Source: Rhizobiales bacterium CCH10-E5 (GTDB lineage Bacteria > Pseudomonadota > Alphaproteobacteria > Rhizobiales > Beijerinckiaceae). Taken from it: a stretch of 64,000 nucleotides of DNA. The stretch's first letter is position 1; every line of letters starts with the position of its first letter. Positions 7,355-18,123 of this stretch are shown one piece after another. The notes under the pieces were generated by a model. That model saw only the letters and a list, made by a program, of their open reading frames with translations. It ran no database searches and was not told the origin of the DNA. The stretch lies in the NCBI GenBank assembly GCA_001556125.1, contig LSIG01000004.1, forward strand, positions 1-64,000, read 5' to 3'. A program made the position numbers and the translations under genes.

Positions 7355-8785
7355 ATGGCGTCTTTGAATTTTGCCGCATATGCGAGCCCGGTCTCCGACG
7401 CCGATCCCTGTGGGCCCGATCTCGAGGACGATCCGGACTTCATGAACGTCACGGCGCGGCTCGAGGTCGCGCTGCCGGCGCAGTATTTCAGGCGCGACGA
7501 CGAGGGCCGGCAGGTCGCGTTCGACCGCAGCGGGATCGAGTTCCCGGCCGCCTTCTCCGATCTCGGCAAGCTGCTCGAGCGCTCGCGCGACCTCAGGGTG
7601 CTGGTGCTGGCCGGCAAGCTCGCCATCCTCAACCGGGACGTGCCGGGTTTCTCCGCCTGCCTAACGACCATCGCCACCCTCCTCGCGGAACAGTGGGAGG
7701 CGGTGCATCCGCGGGCGCAGAACGGCGACCAGATCATGCGCGAGGTGGCGCTGCAGAGCCTGGACGAGCTGCCGACCGTCGTGCTGCCGCTGCAGCATGC
7801 GCCACTGTTCGTGAGCCGGCGCATCGGTCCCTTCGCCTTTCGCAGCCAGCTCGTCGCGACGGGCGAGACGAAGCTCGTCGAGGGGGAGCAGCATCCCGAT
7901 GCCGGGACCATCCAGGCGGCGCTGGCGGATATCGACATCGACGAGCTGTCCGCGAGCCTCGCCCGCATCCGCGCGATCGCGGAGGCGCTCGCCGGCATCC
8001 GCGCGATCTGGCTGGAGAAGGTGGGGGCCGATCATTCGCTCAGCTTTCCGCGCCTCTCGGCGCTCGTCGATCAGATCGTCGCCTTTCTCGACGCGGCGCT
8101 GGCGCGGCGCGTGCCCGGCCACCCGGCGATGCCGGGGCCTCAGGCCGCGCCGGGCGAGGGCGCTCCGGCAGGCGGTTCCACTGTCGCGCCCGGCAGTTGC
8201 GACAACATCCTTCAAGTGAAGGATACGCTGGCGGCCTGCCTCGGTTACTTTCGCCGCATAGAGCCTTCCAGCCCGGCGGTCCTGCTGATCGGGCAGGCTC
8301 AGCAGCTGATCGGCAAGTCGTTGGTCGAGGTCATCCAGATCATGTTCCCCGAGCATTTCGGCCAGGCGGTTCTGGAGATCGGCGACCGGCCGCGCTTCCG
8401 CCTGCCGCTGGAGCGACTGACCGCGCCGGAGGAACAGGAGCCGGAGGATGGCTACGACGACAGCGGCTACGCGTCATCCGAGGACGAGACCAGCGACGAG
8501 GCGGCTGAGGAGGCTGGCGAGCCGCAGGCGGAGAGCGAGTTCGGCGGGTCCAACGGCGACGCGCCCGAGGGAGACAAGGCGGCGCGGCCCGCGCTGCAAG
8601 TCGCGACGCGGGCCGAGGCGGTGGCGGGGATGAGGGCTGTCGCCGCCTTCTACCGCCGGGTCGAGCCTTCGCATCCGACGCCGCTGCTGATGGACAAGGC
8701 CTGCGCGCTGGCGCAGCGGGATTTCATGGCGCTGCTGGGCGACATCCTGCCCGACGTCGCCCTGATGCCGGAGGCCGAGAGCTAG
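7355..8785 (+). CDS. tssA: T6SS cap/organiser protein TssA with duplicated C-terminal module
   Basis: 476-residue ImpA-family protein. TssA caps the growing sheath and coordinates baseplate and tube assembly. The ImpA N-terminal domain (about 10-150) includes SPVSDADPCGPDLEDDPDF and LRVLVLAGKLAILNRDV. A C-terminal helical module with FRRIEPSSPAVLL lies around residue 299. A second copy with YRRVEPSHPTPLL lies around residue 433, after an acidic linker (about 365-410). Short-form TssA proteins usually carry this motif once. The start at ATG 7355 is preferred over GTG 7346. It is the first tss gene of the plus-strand operon. Confidence 0.9.
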   Translation: MASLNFAAYASPVSDADPCGPDLEDDPDFMNVTARLEVALPAQYFRRDDEGRQVAFDRSGIEFPAAFSDLGKLLERSRDLRVLVLAGKLAILNRDVPGFSACLTTIATLLAEQWEAVHPRAQNGDQIMREVALQSLDELPTVVLPLQHAPLFVSRRIGPFAFRSQLVATGETKLVEGEQHPDAGTIQAALADIDIDELSASLARIRAIAEALAGIRAIWLEKVGADHSLSFPRLSALVDQIVAFLDAALARRVPGHPAMPGPQAAPGEGAPAGGSTVAPGSCDNILQVKDTLAACLGYFRRIEPSSPAVLLIGQAQQLIGKSLVEVIQIMFPEHFGQAVLEIGDRPRFRLPLERLTAPEEQEPEDGYDDSGYASSEDETSDEAAEEAGEPQAESEFGGSNGDAPEGDKAARPALQVATRAEAVAGMRAVAAFYRRVEPSHPTPLLMDKACALAQRDFMALLGDILPDVALMPEAES

Positions 8786-8863
8786 GCGATTTTCCGGTAT
8801 TCGGCTTGAACCGACTTCGGGTCCGGCGCGACTATATCGGTAGAAGGCAAGAACGGTTACGGT

Positions 8864-8884
8864 GTCACGTTACGTCGGCGTGAC
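8864..8884. promoter_or_regulatory. Inverted repeat upstream of tssB, possible operator
   Basis: GTCACG (8864-8869) and CGTGAC (8879-8884) form a 6-bp inverted repeat with a 9-nt spacer, 23 nt before the tssB start. A CTATAT box lies at 8832-8837 upstream, with TTGAAC at 8806-8811, although that 20-nt spacer is long. It may be an operator or promoter for tssBC-hcp. Confidence 0.3.
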
Positions 8885-8907
8885 GCATTCGCAGAGGGGC
8901 TGCTACC

Positions 8908-9441
8908 ATGGCCGGAGATTCAGGTCAGAAGTTCATTCGCCGCAACAGGCCGCCGCGGGTCCACATCACCTATGAGGATCCCTACAACGCCGAGCAGAAG
9001 ATCGAGCTTCCCTTCGTGATGGGGGTGATGGCCGATCTTTCGGGCAACACCCCCGGCGTCGAGAAGGCCGAGATCTCGCAGCGCAAGTTCCTCGACTTCG
9101 ACATGGACAATTTCGACCAGCGCATGGGGGCGATCCAGCCTGGCGTGTCCTTCGCGGTTCCCAACAAGCTGGGCGACGGCGGAGACAAGCTCTCGGTTTC
9201 GCTGAAGTTCTCGAAGTTCGACGATTTCAACCCGGCCGCCATCGCCCGCCAGATTCCGGCGATGGCCAAGCTGCTCGAGGCGCGCGAGCAGCTCGCCAAT
9301 CTGATGCGCTTCATGGACGGCAAGATGGCCGCCAGCGACCAGATCAAGGCGCTGCTGGCCGATCCCCAGTTGATGGCGGCGCTGAAGGACAGGCTCGGCG
9401 ACAAGCCCGCCGAAGCCGTCCCGGCCGAAGAGACGAAGTGA
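8908..9441 (+). CDS. tssB: T6SS contractile sheath small subunit TssB (VipA)
   Basis: 177-residue TssB. With TssC it forms the cytoplasmic contractile sheath around the Hcp tube. Family features are FIRRNRPPRVHITYED (about 9-24), the hydrophobic ELPFVMGVMADLSG (33-46), and RKFLDFDMDNFDQRM (60-74). Length is typical. Its TGA overlaps the GTG start of tssC, giving the usual tight tssBC coupling. The 122-nt gap before it carries promoter-like and inverted-repeat elements. Confidence 0.97.
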   Translation: MAGDSGQKFIRRNRPPRVHITYEDPYNAEQKIELPFVMGVMADLSGNTPGVEKAEISQRKFLDFDMDNFDQRMGAIQPGVSFAVPNKLGDGGDKLSVSLKFSKFDDFNPAAIARQIPAMAKLLEAREQLANLMRFMDGKMAASDQIKALLADPQLMAALKDRLGDKPAEAVPAEETK

Positions 9442-10955
9442 GCGAGGCGGCAATGGCAGCGGAAGCACAATCCCAGCAGCCCGGCGCGGTCACCGAGACC
9501 CGCGACGTCGACGAATTCGCCTCGGTCCTGAAGCAGAGCTTCAAACCCAAGACCGAGCGCGCCGCGACCGAGGTCGAGGCCGGCATCGCCACTCTGGTCA
9601 ACCAGGCGCTGGCCGACTCGACGCTGATCAAGAACGACGTGCTCGACACGATCGAGGAGATGATCGCGCGGCTCGACGCCAAGCTGACCGAGCAGATGAA
9701 CGAGGTGCTGCACGCGCCGGAGTTCCAGAAGATCGAGAGCGCGTGGCGCGGGCTGAACTACCTGGTCTTCAACTCGGAGACTGACGCGCAGCTCAAGATC
9801 AAGGTGATGAACGTCTCGAAAAACGAGCTGTATCGGAACCTGAAGACCTATCCCGGCGCGCGCTGGGACCAGAGCCCGCTGTTCAAGCAGGTCTATGAGC
9901 AGGAGTTCGGCCAGCTCGGCGGCCAGCCCTTCGGTTGCCTGATCGGCGACTATCACTTCAGCCATGTCCCGACGGATGTGCAGCTCCTGCGCGATCTCTC
10001 AAAGGTGGCGGCGGCGGCCCATGCGCCCTTCTTCGCCGGCGCGGATCCGACCCTGATGGGGATGGACTCCTGGACCGAGCTGTCGAACCCGCGCGATCTC
10101 GGCAAGGTCTTCGACACGCCGGACTATGCGGCCTGGAAGGGCCTGCGCGACGCGGCCGACTCCCGCTATGTCGGCCTGTGCCTGCCGCGGGTGCTGTCGC
10201 GGGTTCCCTACGGCGCCAAGTCGGAGCCGGTCGAGGAGTTCGCCTTCGAGGAGGACACCGACGGCCACAAGGGCGAGAAATACGCCTGGATGAACGCGGC
10301 CTATGCGATGGCCGTCAACATCAACCGCGCCTACAAGGAGTATGGCTGGTGCACGCGCATCCGCGGGGTGCAGTCGGGCGGCGAGGTGCTGAACCTGCCG
10401 ACCCACACCTTCCCGACCGATGACGGCGGCGTCGACCTGAAATGCCCGACCGAGATCGCGATCAGCGACCGGCGCGAGGCGGAGCTGGCCAAGTCCGGCC
10501 TGATCCCGCTGATCCACCGGAAGAACACCGACAAGGCGGCCTTCATCGGCGCGCAGTCGCTGTACAAGCCCAAGAGCTTCTCCGGGCCGGACGGGGTTGC
10601 CGCAACGGCATCCGACAACCTGTCGGCGCGGCTGCCCTACATGTTCGCTGTGTCGCGCTTCGCGCACTACCTGAAGTGCATGGTTCGCGACAAGGTCGGT
10701 TCCTACAAGGAAAAGGAACCACTGCGGCGCTGGCTGCAGGAGTGGATCACCGACTATGTCGACGGCGATCCGACCAATTCCAGCGAAGAGACGAAGGCGC
10801 GGCGCCCGCTCTCCGATGCGCGCATCGACGTCTTCGAGGACGAGGAGAACCCCGGCTACTACTCGGCCAAGTTCTATCTCCGGCCGCATTTCCAGCTCGA
10901 GGGCATGGATATCGGCCTGAGCCTGGTCTCACGACTGCCAGCTCCCAAGACGTGA
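9438..10955 (+). CDS. tssC: T6SS contractile sheath large subunit TssC (VipB)
   Basis: 505-residue TssC, the major sheath component. Visible family blocks include EFQKIESAWRGLNYLVFNSE (about 96-115), FGCLIGDYHFSHVPTDVQLL (about 169-188) and FAVSRFAHYLKCMVRDKVGS (about 404-423). The C-terminal YYSAKFYLRPHFQLEGMDI strand region is intact. The GTG at 9438 overlaps the tssB stop; an ATG at 9453 is a possible alternative start. It is followed by a 154-nt gap before hcp. Confidence 0.97.
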   Translation: MSEAAMAAEAQSQQPGAVTETRDVDEFASVLKQSFKPKTERAATEVEAGIATLVNQALADSTLIKNDVLDTIEEMIARLDAKLTEQMNEVLHAPEFQKIESAWRGLNYLVFNSETDAQLKIKVMNVSKNELYRNLKTYPGARWDQSPLFKQVYEQEFGQLGGQPFGCLIGDYHFSHVPTDVQLLRDLSKVAAAAHAPFFAGADPTLMGMDSWTELSNPRDLGKVFDTPDYAAWKGLRDAADSRYVGLCLPRVLSRVPYGAKSEPVEEFAFEEDTDGHKGEKYAWMNAAYAMAVNINRAYKEYGWCTRIRGVQSGGEVLNLPTHTFPTDDGGVDLKCPTEIAISDRREAELAKSGLIPLIHRKNTDKAAFIGAQSLYKPKSFSGPDGVAATASDNLSARLPYMFAVSRFAHYLKCMVRDKVGSYKEKEPLRRWLQEWITDYVDGDPTNSSEETKARRPLSDARIDVFEDEENPGYYSAKFYLRPHFQLEGMDIGLSLVSRLPAPKT

Positions 10956-11109
10956 CAACCCAGACGTGACCGTCGCCTGATCAGCAGGCGACACCCGTTC
11001 CGAAGCTTCCAGGCGCCCGTGTCCTCCGTGACCGGGCGCACAGGAGAACTGCGTCCAGTATCCGGGTTCCGACCGAACTTCTTTCACTCACACAGAGGAG
11101 ATCACCACC

Positions 11110-11592
11110 ATGGCTAGCGACTTCCTTCTCGAGATCGACGGCATCAAGGGCGAAAGCCAGGATTCCAAGCACAAGGACACGATCGAGGTCGATTCCTTCT
11201 CCTGGGGCGTCACCAATGCCGGTACCCATGCGAGCGGCCAGGGCGGCGGCGCCGGCAAGGCCAATTTTCAGGACATCCACTTCACCGCATCGGTCGGCAA
11301 GGCCTCGGCCAATCTCGCCATGGCCTGCGCCTCGGGCAAGCACATCACCAAGGCGGTGCTCTATGTCCGCAAGCAGGGCGAGAACCAGCAGGACTACTAC
11401 GTCCTGACCCTCGAGGATCTGCTGGTCTCGAGCTACCAATCCGGCGACGCCGCCGGCGGCACCACGATCCCGACCGACCAGTTCTCGCTGAACTTCGCCA
11501 AGATCAAGTACGAGTACAAGCCGCAGAAGAAGGATGGCACGCTCGACGCCCCGGTCACCATGACCTGGGACCTGAAGCAGAACAAGAAGTAA
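11110..11592 (+). CDS. hcp: T6SS tube protein Hcp (TssD)
   Basis: 160-residue Hcp, whose hexameric rings stack into the expelled inner tube. The opening MASDFLLEIDGIKGES and the C-terminal YEYKPQK...VTMTWDLKQNKK are typical. A strong AGAGGAG site precedes the ATG. It has its own 154-nt upstream gap and a strong hairpin right after the stop (11599-11624). That would fit separately regulated, high-level expression, as Hcp is needed in many copies. No effector domain is fused. Confidence 0.97.
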   Translation: MASDFLLEIDGIKGESQDSKHKDTIEVDSFSWGVTNAGTHASGQGGGAGKANFQDIHFTASVGKASANLAMACASGKHITKAVLYVRKQGENQQDYYVLTLEDLLVSSYQSGDAAGGTTIPTDQFSLNFAKIKYEYKPQKKDGTLDAPVTMTWDLKQNKK

Positions 11593-11598
11593 GTCGTC

Positions 11599-11624
11599 GC
11601 CGGCGCCGCACTCGCGGCGCCGGC
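11599..11624 (+). terminator. Strong hairpin downstream of hcp
   Basis: Perfect 11-bp stem GCCGGCGCCGC / GCGGCGCCGGC with a 4-nt loop, 6 nt after the hcp stop. There is no T-run, so it may stabilise the hcp message or attenuate transcription into tssE rather than terminate fully. Confidence 0.5.
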
Positions 11625-11716
11625 TTCGGGCCCGATGATGGCCGTTGCGGGGGAGCGCCGCGACGGCCATCGTGCTTGCCGGGCCGATCGGATTGGGGAA
11701 GCGGGAGCGACGACGC

Positions 11717-12277
11717 GTGCGAGGTCCGGCGAACGGCACATTGACGAAGAAGCGGCTGCGCCCGCCGCTGATGTTCGCCTTTCGCGAGGCGCATCAGGAG
11801 AAGGACGCGAAGGTGGCGCTCGATCTGCGCGACGCCGGCGGCGAACGCGTCATCGCCAACCGGCGCGCGGCCCCGCGCGCGGCGATCACGGAGCCGAAGC
11901 TGCGGCGCGAGATCGCGATCGATCTCGACGCGCTGGTCAACACCGTCAACCTCGCCTCGTCGGTCGATCTCTCGCAGCACGAGCATGTCCGCCGCTCGAT
12001 CCTCAATCACGGCTTTCCCGACCTCACGAGCCGCTCGATCGACGAGCATCGGGTCGACCTCATCGCCAAGGACATGATGGCGGCGCTGGTCGGCTACGAG
12101 CCCCGGCTGATCCGCAATTCGATCCAGGTCGAGCGTGACCACTCGCTCGACCGGGCCGAGCTCAAGGTCCGGTTCCTGGTGCGCGCGGATCTCAACTGCG
12201 AGCCGCTCAACGTGCCGGTCGAGTTTGTCGCCGATCTCGAGCTCGACACCGGCAAGATGGCGATCAGGAGCCGCTAG
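11717..12277 (+). CDS. tssE: T6SS baseplate wedge protein TssE (gp25-like)
   Basis: About 186 residues with a gp25-like lysozyme-fold domain lacking enzymatic activity, as in phage baseplates. Family features include LASSVDLSQHEHVRRSILNHGFPDLTS (written in two parts: LASSVDLSQHEHVRRS then ILNHGFPDL) and a terminal ELDTGKMAIRSR strand. The start is uncertain: GTG 11717 has a GGGAG site 9 nt upstream; TTG 11741 and ATG 11771 are alternatives. tssF follows within 4 nt, as in most T6SS operons. TssE joins TssF and TssG in the baseplate wedge. Confidence 0.9.
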   Translation: MRGPANGTLTKKRLRPPLMFAFREAHQEKDAKVALDLRDAGGERVIANRRAAPRAAITEPKLRREIAIDLDALVNTVNLASSVDLSQHEHVRRSILNHGFPDLTSRSIDEHRVDLIAKDMMAALVGYEPRLIRNSIQVERDHSLDRAELKVRFLVRADLNCEPLNVPVEFVADLELDTGKMAIRSR

Positions 12278-12280
12278 GCG

Positions 12281-14242
12281 ATGCATCAGGAGTTCCTCGA
12301 CGCCTATAATCAAGAGCTCCGCCTCTTCATGGAGCACACGAAGGAATTCGCCGAAGAATATCCGGGGATTGCCGAAAGACTGGGCGGGCTCGTCGGCGAC
12401 CGGATGGACCCGATGGTGGCGGGGCTGCTCGAGGGAGCGGCCTTCCTGGCAGCGCGGGTCCAGCTCAAGCTGAAGCACGAGTTTCCCGAGTTCACCAACA
12501 ATCTGCTCGAGCAGCTGGTCCCGAACTATCTGGCGCCGACACCGTCCGCCCTGCTCGCCGGCTTCCGGCCGCCCTTCTCCGATCCCGGCCTGCGCGAGGG
12601 CCTGACCATCCCACGTGGCTCCTATATCGACGCGACCTATCTCGAGCGCGAGCGGCGCGTCGCCTGCCGCTACCGTCTGGGGACGGACGTGACGCTCTGG
12701 CCCTTCGATGTGGCGGCCGCCGAATACATCCCCGCGCCCGGTCCGCTGCAGGCGCTCGGCCTGTCCACCGACCACCGCGTCCTCTCGGGGCTGCGGCTGA
12801 CGCTGACGCACCGGACGACGGCCGATCCCGAGCAGGAGCCGTCGGCGGCGCAGGCGCTCAAAACGCCGACGAGCTGGTTCGCCGGCTGCCGCTGCAAGGA
12901 GTTGGGCGTCCATCTGCTCGGCCCGGAGGCGGACGCGGTGGCGCTCTACGAGCAGCTCTTCGGCGACTGTGTCGGCATCTATTTCCGCCATCTCGACGAA
13001 TTCGGCGATCCCGTCATCACGCCGGCCGACGGGGTTGCCTTGGAGCAGCTCGGCTTCGGCGAGGACGAGGCGCTTCTGCCGGCCGACACCCGCGTCTTCC
13101 GCGGTTTCGATCTGCTGCGCGAGCTGTTCTGGTTCCCGCGCAAATTCCTCGGCTTCCGTCTCTCCGGGCTGGCGCGGATCATGCCGAAGCTGACGGCGAA
13201 GACGGTCGACGTGATCTTCGTCTTCGATGAGGTCAATACGCGGCTGGCGGCGGCGGTCCAGAAGCCGATGTTCGCGCTCTATGCCGCGCCCGCGATCAAC
13301 CTCTTCGAGAAGACGCTGGACCGCGTGCCGGTGCGGACCAATCAGCACGAGTTCCACGTCGTGCCCGATCGCAGCCGCCCGCTCGACTATGAGCCGCACA
13401 GCCTGCTCTCGGTCCACGCCCATTATGCCGGCGGGCGCGAGAAGCAGCCCGTCCACCCGCTCTATTCCTCGCCGGAAGGGGCCTCCCCGACGCATGGACT
13501 GCTCTATACGCAGCGCCGTCTGCCGCGCCGCCGCTCGGTCGCCGAGCGCCGGCTCGGCCGGGCCTCGGACTATACCGGCACGGACATGTTCATCTCGCTG
13601 GTCGAGCCCGCGGGCGTCGCAGACAGTGTCTCGGTGGCGGAGCTGAGCCTGCGCGCGCTCTGCTCGAACCGGCACCTGCCGGAGCATCTGCCGACCGGCG
13701 AGGGCGGCGCCGATTTCCGGCTGATCGACAATGTCGCGCTCGACGTCGCCTGCCTGTCGGGGCCGACGCCGCCGCGTGAGCCGGTCGTCTCGCAATTGCG
13801 ACTGCGCTCGGAGACGGCCAGCACCGGCGTCGTCACCTGGCGACTGATCAACCTGCTCAGCCTGAACCATCTCGGCCTTGTCCAGCGCGGCGCCGGTCAG
13901 AATGGCGAGGCTCTGCGGGAACTGCTCTCGCTCTTCGCCGACCTCGCCGACAGCGCCACCGAGCGGCGCATCCGCGGCATCAAGAGCGTCGACAGCCGCC
14001 CCGTCGTGCGCCGCTTTCCGCAGCGCGCGGGAACGGGGGCGGCGAGGGGGCTCGAGATCACCGTCGTGCTCGACGAGAAGGCCTTCGAGGGCTCCGGCGT
14101 CTTCCTGCTCGGTGCCGTGCTCGACCGCTTCTTCGCGGAGTACGCCGCGATGAACCATTTCACCCAGACGGTGATCCGCACCGTCGAACGCGGCGAGGTG
14201 ATGCGCTGGCCGCCGCGCGCGGGATCGAGGCGGATCCTGTGA
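12281..14242 (+). CDS. tssF: T6SS baseplate subunit TssF
   Basis: 653-residue TssF (VasA). Two TssF copies and one TssG build each baseplate wedge. The start MHQEFLDAYNQELRLFMEHT and the downstream FAEEYPGIAERLGGL and HEFPEFTNNLLEQLVPNYL blocks are characteristic. The C-terminal half keeps the TRDYTGTDMF-like and LCSNRHLPEHLP segments seen in the family. Its stop overlaps the tssG start by 4 nt, so the two are co-translated. Confidence 0.96.
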   Translation: MHQEFLDAYNQELRLFMEHTKEFAEEYPGIAERLGGLVGDRMDPMVAGLLEGAAFLAARVQLKLKHEFPEFTNNLLEQLVPNYLAPTPSALLAGFRPPFSDPGLREGLTIPRGSYIDATYLERERRVACRYRLGTDVTLWPFDVAAAEYIPAPGPLQALGLSTDHRVLSGLRLTLTHRTTADPEQEPSAAQALKTPTSWFAGCRCKELGVHLLGPEADAVALYEQLFGDCVGIYFRHLDEFGDPVITPADGVALEQLGFGEDEALLPADTRVFRGFDLLRELFWFPRKFLGFRLSGLARIMPKLTAKTVDVIFVFDEVNTRLAAAVQKPMFALYAAPAINLFEKTLDRVPVRTNQHEFHVVPDRSRPLDYEPHSLLSVHAHYAGGREKQPVHPLYSSPEGASPTHGLLYTQRRLPRRRSVAERRLGRASDYTGTDMFISLVEPAGVADSVSVAELSLRALCSNRHLPEHLPTGEGGADFRLIDNVALDVACLSGPTPPREPVVSQLRLRSETASTGVVTWRLINLLSLNHLGLVQRGAGQNGEALRELLSLFADLADSATERRIRGIKSVDSRPVVRRFPQRAGTGAARGLEITVVLDEKAFEGSGVFLLGAVLDRFFAEYAAMNHFTQTVIRTVERGEVMRWPPRAGSRRIL

Positions 14243-15309
14243 GCGAGAACCTCCCCCTCCAGCGCGAGCCGAGTTATGCGGAGCGTCTCCAGGAAGAGCC
14301 CTGGCGCTTCGACTTCTTTGCCGTGCTGCGCCGGCTGGAACGCAGCTTCCCGGAGCGGCCGCGCATCGGCGACGTGCCGGCGCGGCGGGACGAATATGTC
14401 GCGCTGGGCGAGCAGGCCTTTCTCGATTTCGCGGCCTCGACCCTTGCGGAAGCCGATCGCGACGGACAGGGGCGCCTGCGCCTCTTCGTCAAGTTCCTCG
14501 GCCTGCTCGGGCCCCAGGGCGCGCTGCCGCTGGCCACGACGGAGGAGAGCTACCACTGGCAGCTCGCGCGCGACGATGCCTTCCCGCGCTTCCTCGACAT
14601 CTTCAACCACCGCTTCCTGCAGCTGTTCTTTCGGGCCTGGGCGGATTCGCGCCCCATCGCGCAGCACGACCGGCCGGAGCGGGACCGTTTCGCCGCCTAT
14701 GTCGGCAGCCAGATCGGTCTGGGTTCTACGCCCTATCTCAGGCGCGACAGCGTGCCCGATGCGGAGAAACTCGCCCATGCCGGGCTGATCGGCGCGCAGG
14801 CCAAATCGGCCTCGCGGCTGCGCGGGCTCCTGGCCGGGCTGTTCAAGGCCGAGGTCGAGATCGAGCAGTTCGTCGGCATGCGCCTGGTCTTCGACCCCGC
14901 GGACCGCACCCGGCTCGGCAGCCGGCACTGCACGCTGGGCGGCGACGCGCTGCTCGGCGCCAGCGTCTACAGCGTCGAGGACAAGTTCCGCATCTGCATC
15001 GTCGCGCGCAGCCTCGACGAGTTCGCGCGCTTCCTGCCGAGCGGGGACCGCTGCGAGAAGCTGGCGGATGCGGTCTTCTTCCATCTCGGCGAGGGGCTGG
15101 AATGGGATGTCGAGCTCGCCCTGCCGGTCGGCGAGGTCAAGCCCGCCCGGCTCGGCCAGTTTGGCCAGCTCGGCTGGACGAGCTGGATGGCGCCCAACTG
15201 GGACGCCCCGCCCGGCACGCTGCGCCGCGAGGCCCGTTTCCACCCGGCCGAGCGCCTGCGCGAGCAACGCAGCCGGGCGCGTTCGCCTTCCGCCAATCGA
15301 CCATCCTGA
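14239..15309 (+). CDS. tssG: T6SS baseplate subunit TssG
   Basis: 356-residue TssG (VasB). It has the family signatures WRFDFFAVLRRLE (about 22-34), FVKFLGLLGPQGALPLATTE (about 83-102) and FLDIFNHRFLQLFFRAW (about 118-134). It starts with GTG inside the tssF stop region. The last ~20 residues are Arg/Ser-rich and probably disordered. tssH begins 17 nt downstream. Confidence 0.95.
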   Translation: MSENLPLQREPSYAERLQEEPWRFDFFAVLRRLERSFPERPRIGDVPARRDEYVALGEQAFLDFAASTLAEADRDGQGRLRLFVKFLGLLGPQGALPLATTEESYHWQLARDDAFPRFLDIFNHRFLQLFFRAWADSRPIAQHDRPERDRFAAYVGSQIGLGSTPYLRRDSVPDAEKLAHAGLIGAQAKSASRLRGLLAGLFKAEVEIEQFVGMRLVFDPADRTRLGSRHCTLGGDALLGASVYSVEDKFRICIVARSLDEFARFLPSGDRCEKLADAVFFHLGEGLEWDVELALPVGEVKPARLGQFGQLGWTSWMAPNWDAPPGTLRREARFHPAERLREQRSRARSPSANRPS

Positions 15310-15326
15310 CGCCCGAGGAGACCATC

Positions 15327-18065
<2,739 letters not shown>

Positions 18066-18123
18066 ACCGAACAGCGATCCGCACCGACCAAGGGCGGTGC
18101 GGCAACCGCGAGAGACGCAGCGA

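Noticed and set aside
11555..14158. Long open frame antisense to tssE-tssF
   Set aside because: TssE and TssF have clear family motifs on the plus strand; the antisense frame has none.
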